From WJKK01 sp964638225 (GTDB lineage Bacteria > Patescibacteriota > WWE3 > UBA101185 > UBA10185), in contig CAZWYL010000022.1 in the NCBI GenBank assembly GCA_964638225.1, positions 1 through 5,974 on the forward strand: a stretch of DNA of 5,974 bases, in the 5' to 3' direction. The translations under genes were made by a program, and so were the position numbers. This document shows positions 5,158-5,974 of this stretch, one piece after another (position 1 is the first letter of the stretch; every line of letters begins with the position of its first letter). The notes below the pieces were generated by a model. The model was not told the origin of the DNA. It did not search any database and saw only the letters and a list, made by a program, of their open reading frames with translations.

Positions 5158-5974
5158 ATGCCCCGACATGCCCAAAAGACCTCAGATGTTCAAAAGGATC
5201 AGGAGAATCAAGCGAATACAAAGCTATCCATAGTTATCCCTGCAAAAAACGAAGCAAAACGCATCAAAAACACCCTAAATTGGTATTGTTCGTTCTTTTC
5301 GGACAGGTTCAAAAAGGAAGATATTGAGATAGTAGTAGTGATAAATAACACTGATGATAAGACCGCGTCCCACGTTAGAAAATATTCTAAAAAGTACGGT
5401 TTTGTAAGAAAAATTATCACTCCGTATGCAAGCGGAAAAGGAGGGGCGGTAGCACTCGGTTTTGAGAAGGCAGCAGGAGAACATATAGGATTTACGGATG
5501 CAGACGGAGCAGTTCCTCCCTCCGAATTTTACAAATTATACAAGTTTCTAGAGGAAACTCCTTGGCTGGATGGCGCTGTTGGTAAGAGAAATCCCGACTT
5601 CTTAAGCTTTAAACGAAAATTCCTCTATAACTTCTACAATTTTATTACAAACCTTTTTTTCAATCTCCCCTTTAAAGATGTTCAATGTGGCGCAAAAGTA
5701 TTTCGTAGGGAATCAGCTAAAAAGCTGGGATCCCGGGTTTCAAACATTGACTGGGCATTTGACATAAATCTTCTATTACTGGCTAAATACCTAAATCTTA
5801 GAGTAAAGGAGTATGAGGTAGATTGGAAGGAGCGTGCAGGATCTCATCTTACCTTTTTTGAGGGAACTTTTTTACTTACCCTGAGTGTTTTAAAACTCAA
5901 GAAGGTACAGGTTATTTTTGATATTAAAAGGAGATGGAAACGTTTGCTGAACATTCCTCAACTGTCTACATCGG
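5158..5974 (+). CDS. family 2 glycosyltransferase (dolichyl/polyprenyl-phosphate sugar synthase-like), 3' end outside window
   Basis: 272 codons are visible and the frame runs off the window end. The GT-A fold begins at LSIVIPAKNE (residues 23-32); GKGGAVALGF (93-102) and the DxD-type metal/nucleotide site DADG (114-117) follow, then VQCGAK (175-180), DWAFDINLL (198-206) and a WKERAGSH segment (223-230). This set is typical of the GT2 branch that moves glucose or mannose from a nucleotide sugar to dolichyl or polyprenyl phosphate at the membrane (DPG/DPM synthases, ALG5-like). Donor and acceptor cannot be read from sequence. ATG 5158 is the first ATG after the in-frame stop TAA at 5146-5148; the first 22 residues are a hydrophilic extension before the fold. 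There is no Shine-Dalgarno. The gene is AT-rich, like clpC and radA and unlike its left neighbour. Confidence 0.9.
   Translation, partial: MPRHAQKTSDVQKDQENQANTKLSIVIPAKNEAKRIKNTLNWYCSFFSDRFKKEDIEIVVVINNTDDKTASHVRKYSKKYGFVRKIITPYASGKGGAVALGFEKAAGEHIGFTDADGAVPPSEFYKLYKFLEETPWLDGAVGKRNPDFLSFKRKFLYNFYNFITNLFFNLPFKDVQCGAKVFRRESAKKLGSRVSNIDWAFDINLLLLAKYLNLRVKEYEVDWKERAGSHLTFFEGTFLLTLSVLKLKKVQVIFDIKRRWKRLLNIPQLSTS

Overview
The window comes from a low-GC bacterium using the standard stop codons: clpC and the PIN/TRAM gene end in TGA, radA and the membrane-protein gene in TAA. The left part has the order clpC, radA, PIN/TRAM protein, which resembles the Firmicutes clpC-radA-disA-yacL neighbourhood without a visible disA. 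Such compact clusters with weak ribosome binding sites also occur in candidate-phylum bacteria. The phylum cannot be fixed from this sequence alone. A run of 100 N shows that this is a scaffold.

Layout: (1) 1-327, the 3' end of a Clp ATPase gene. (2) 427-1749, complete radA (DNA repair and recombination ATPase). (3) 1754-1853, assembly gap. (4) 1854-2621, a YacL-like PIN/TRAM nuclease missing its 5' end in the gap. (5) 2622-3784, 1163 bp without a convincing gene. It holds two sigma70-type promoters, half of a 16-nt inverted repeat pair, and from 3377 onward an almost unbroken series of hairpins that includes a three-way junction. (6) 3785-4981, a GC-rich gene for a 398-residue single-pass membrane protein with two tandem SAP/HeH-like repeats. 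It has the only strong Shine-Dalgarno in the window. (7) 4982-5157, two strong inverted repeats, the second a large intrinsic terminator. (8) 5158-5974, the 5' part of a family 2 glycosyltransferase gene, cut by the window end.

The left genes are conserved housekeeping functions (proteolysis or unfolding, recombination, nucleic-acid metabolism). The block from about 3035 to 5094 looks like a self-contained transcription unit: promoter, a structured leader of about 560 nt, one protein gene, terminator. Its coding part differs sharply in base composition from everything around it. The pairing of a large structured RNA with a membrane-anchored protein carrying putative nucleic-acid-binding repeats is the most unusual content here. 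I recognise neither the RNA class nor the C-terminal domain of the protein. The functional link between them is inference from adjacency.
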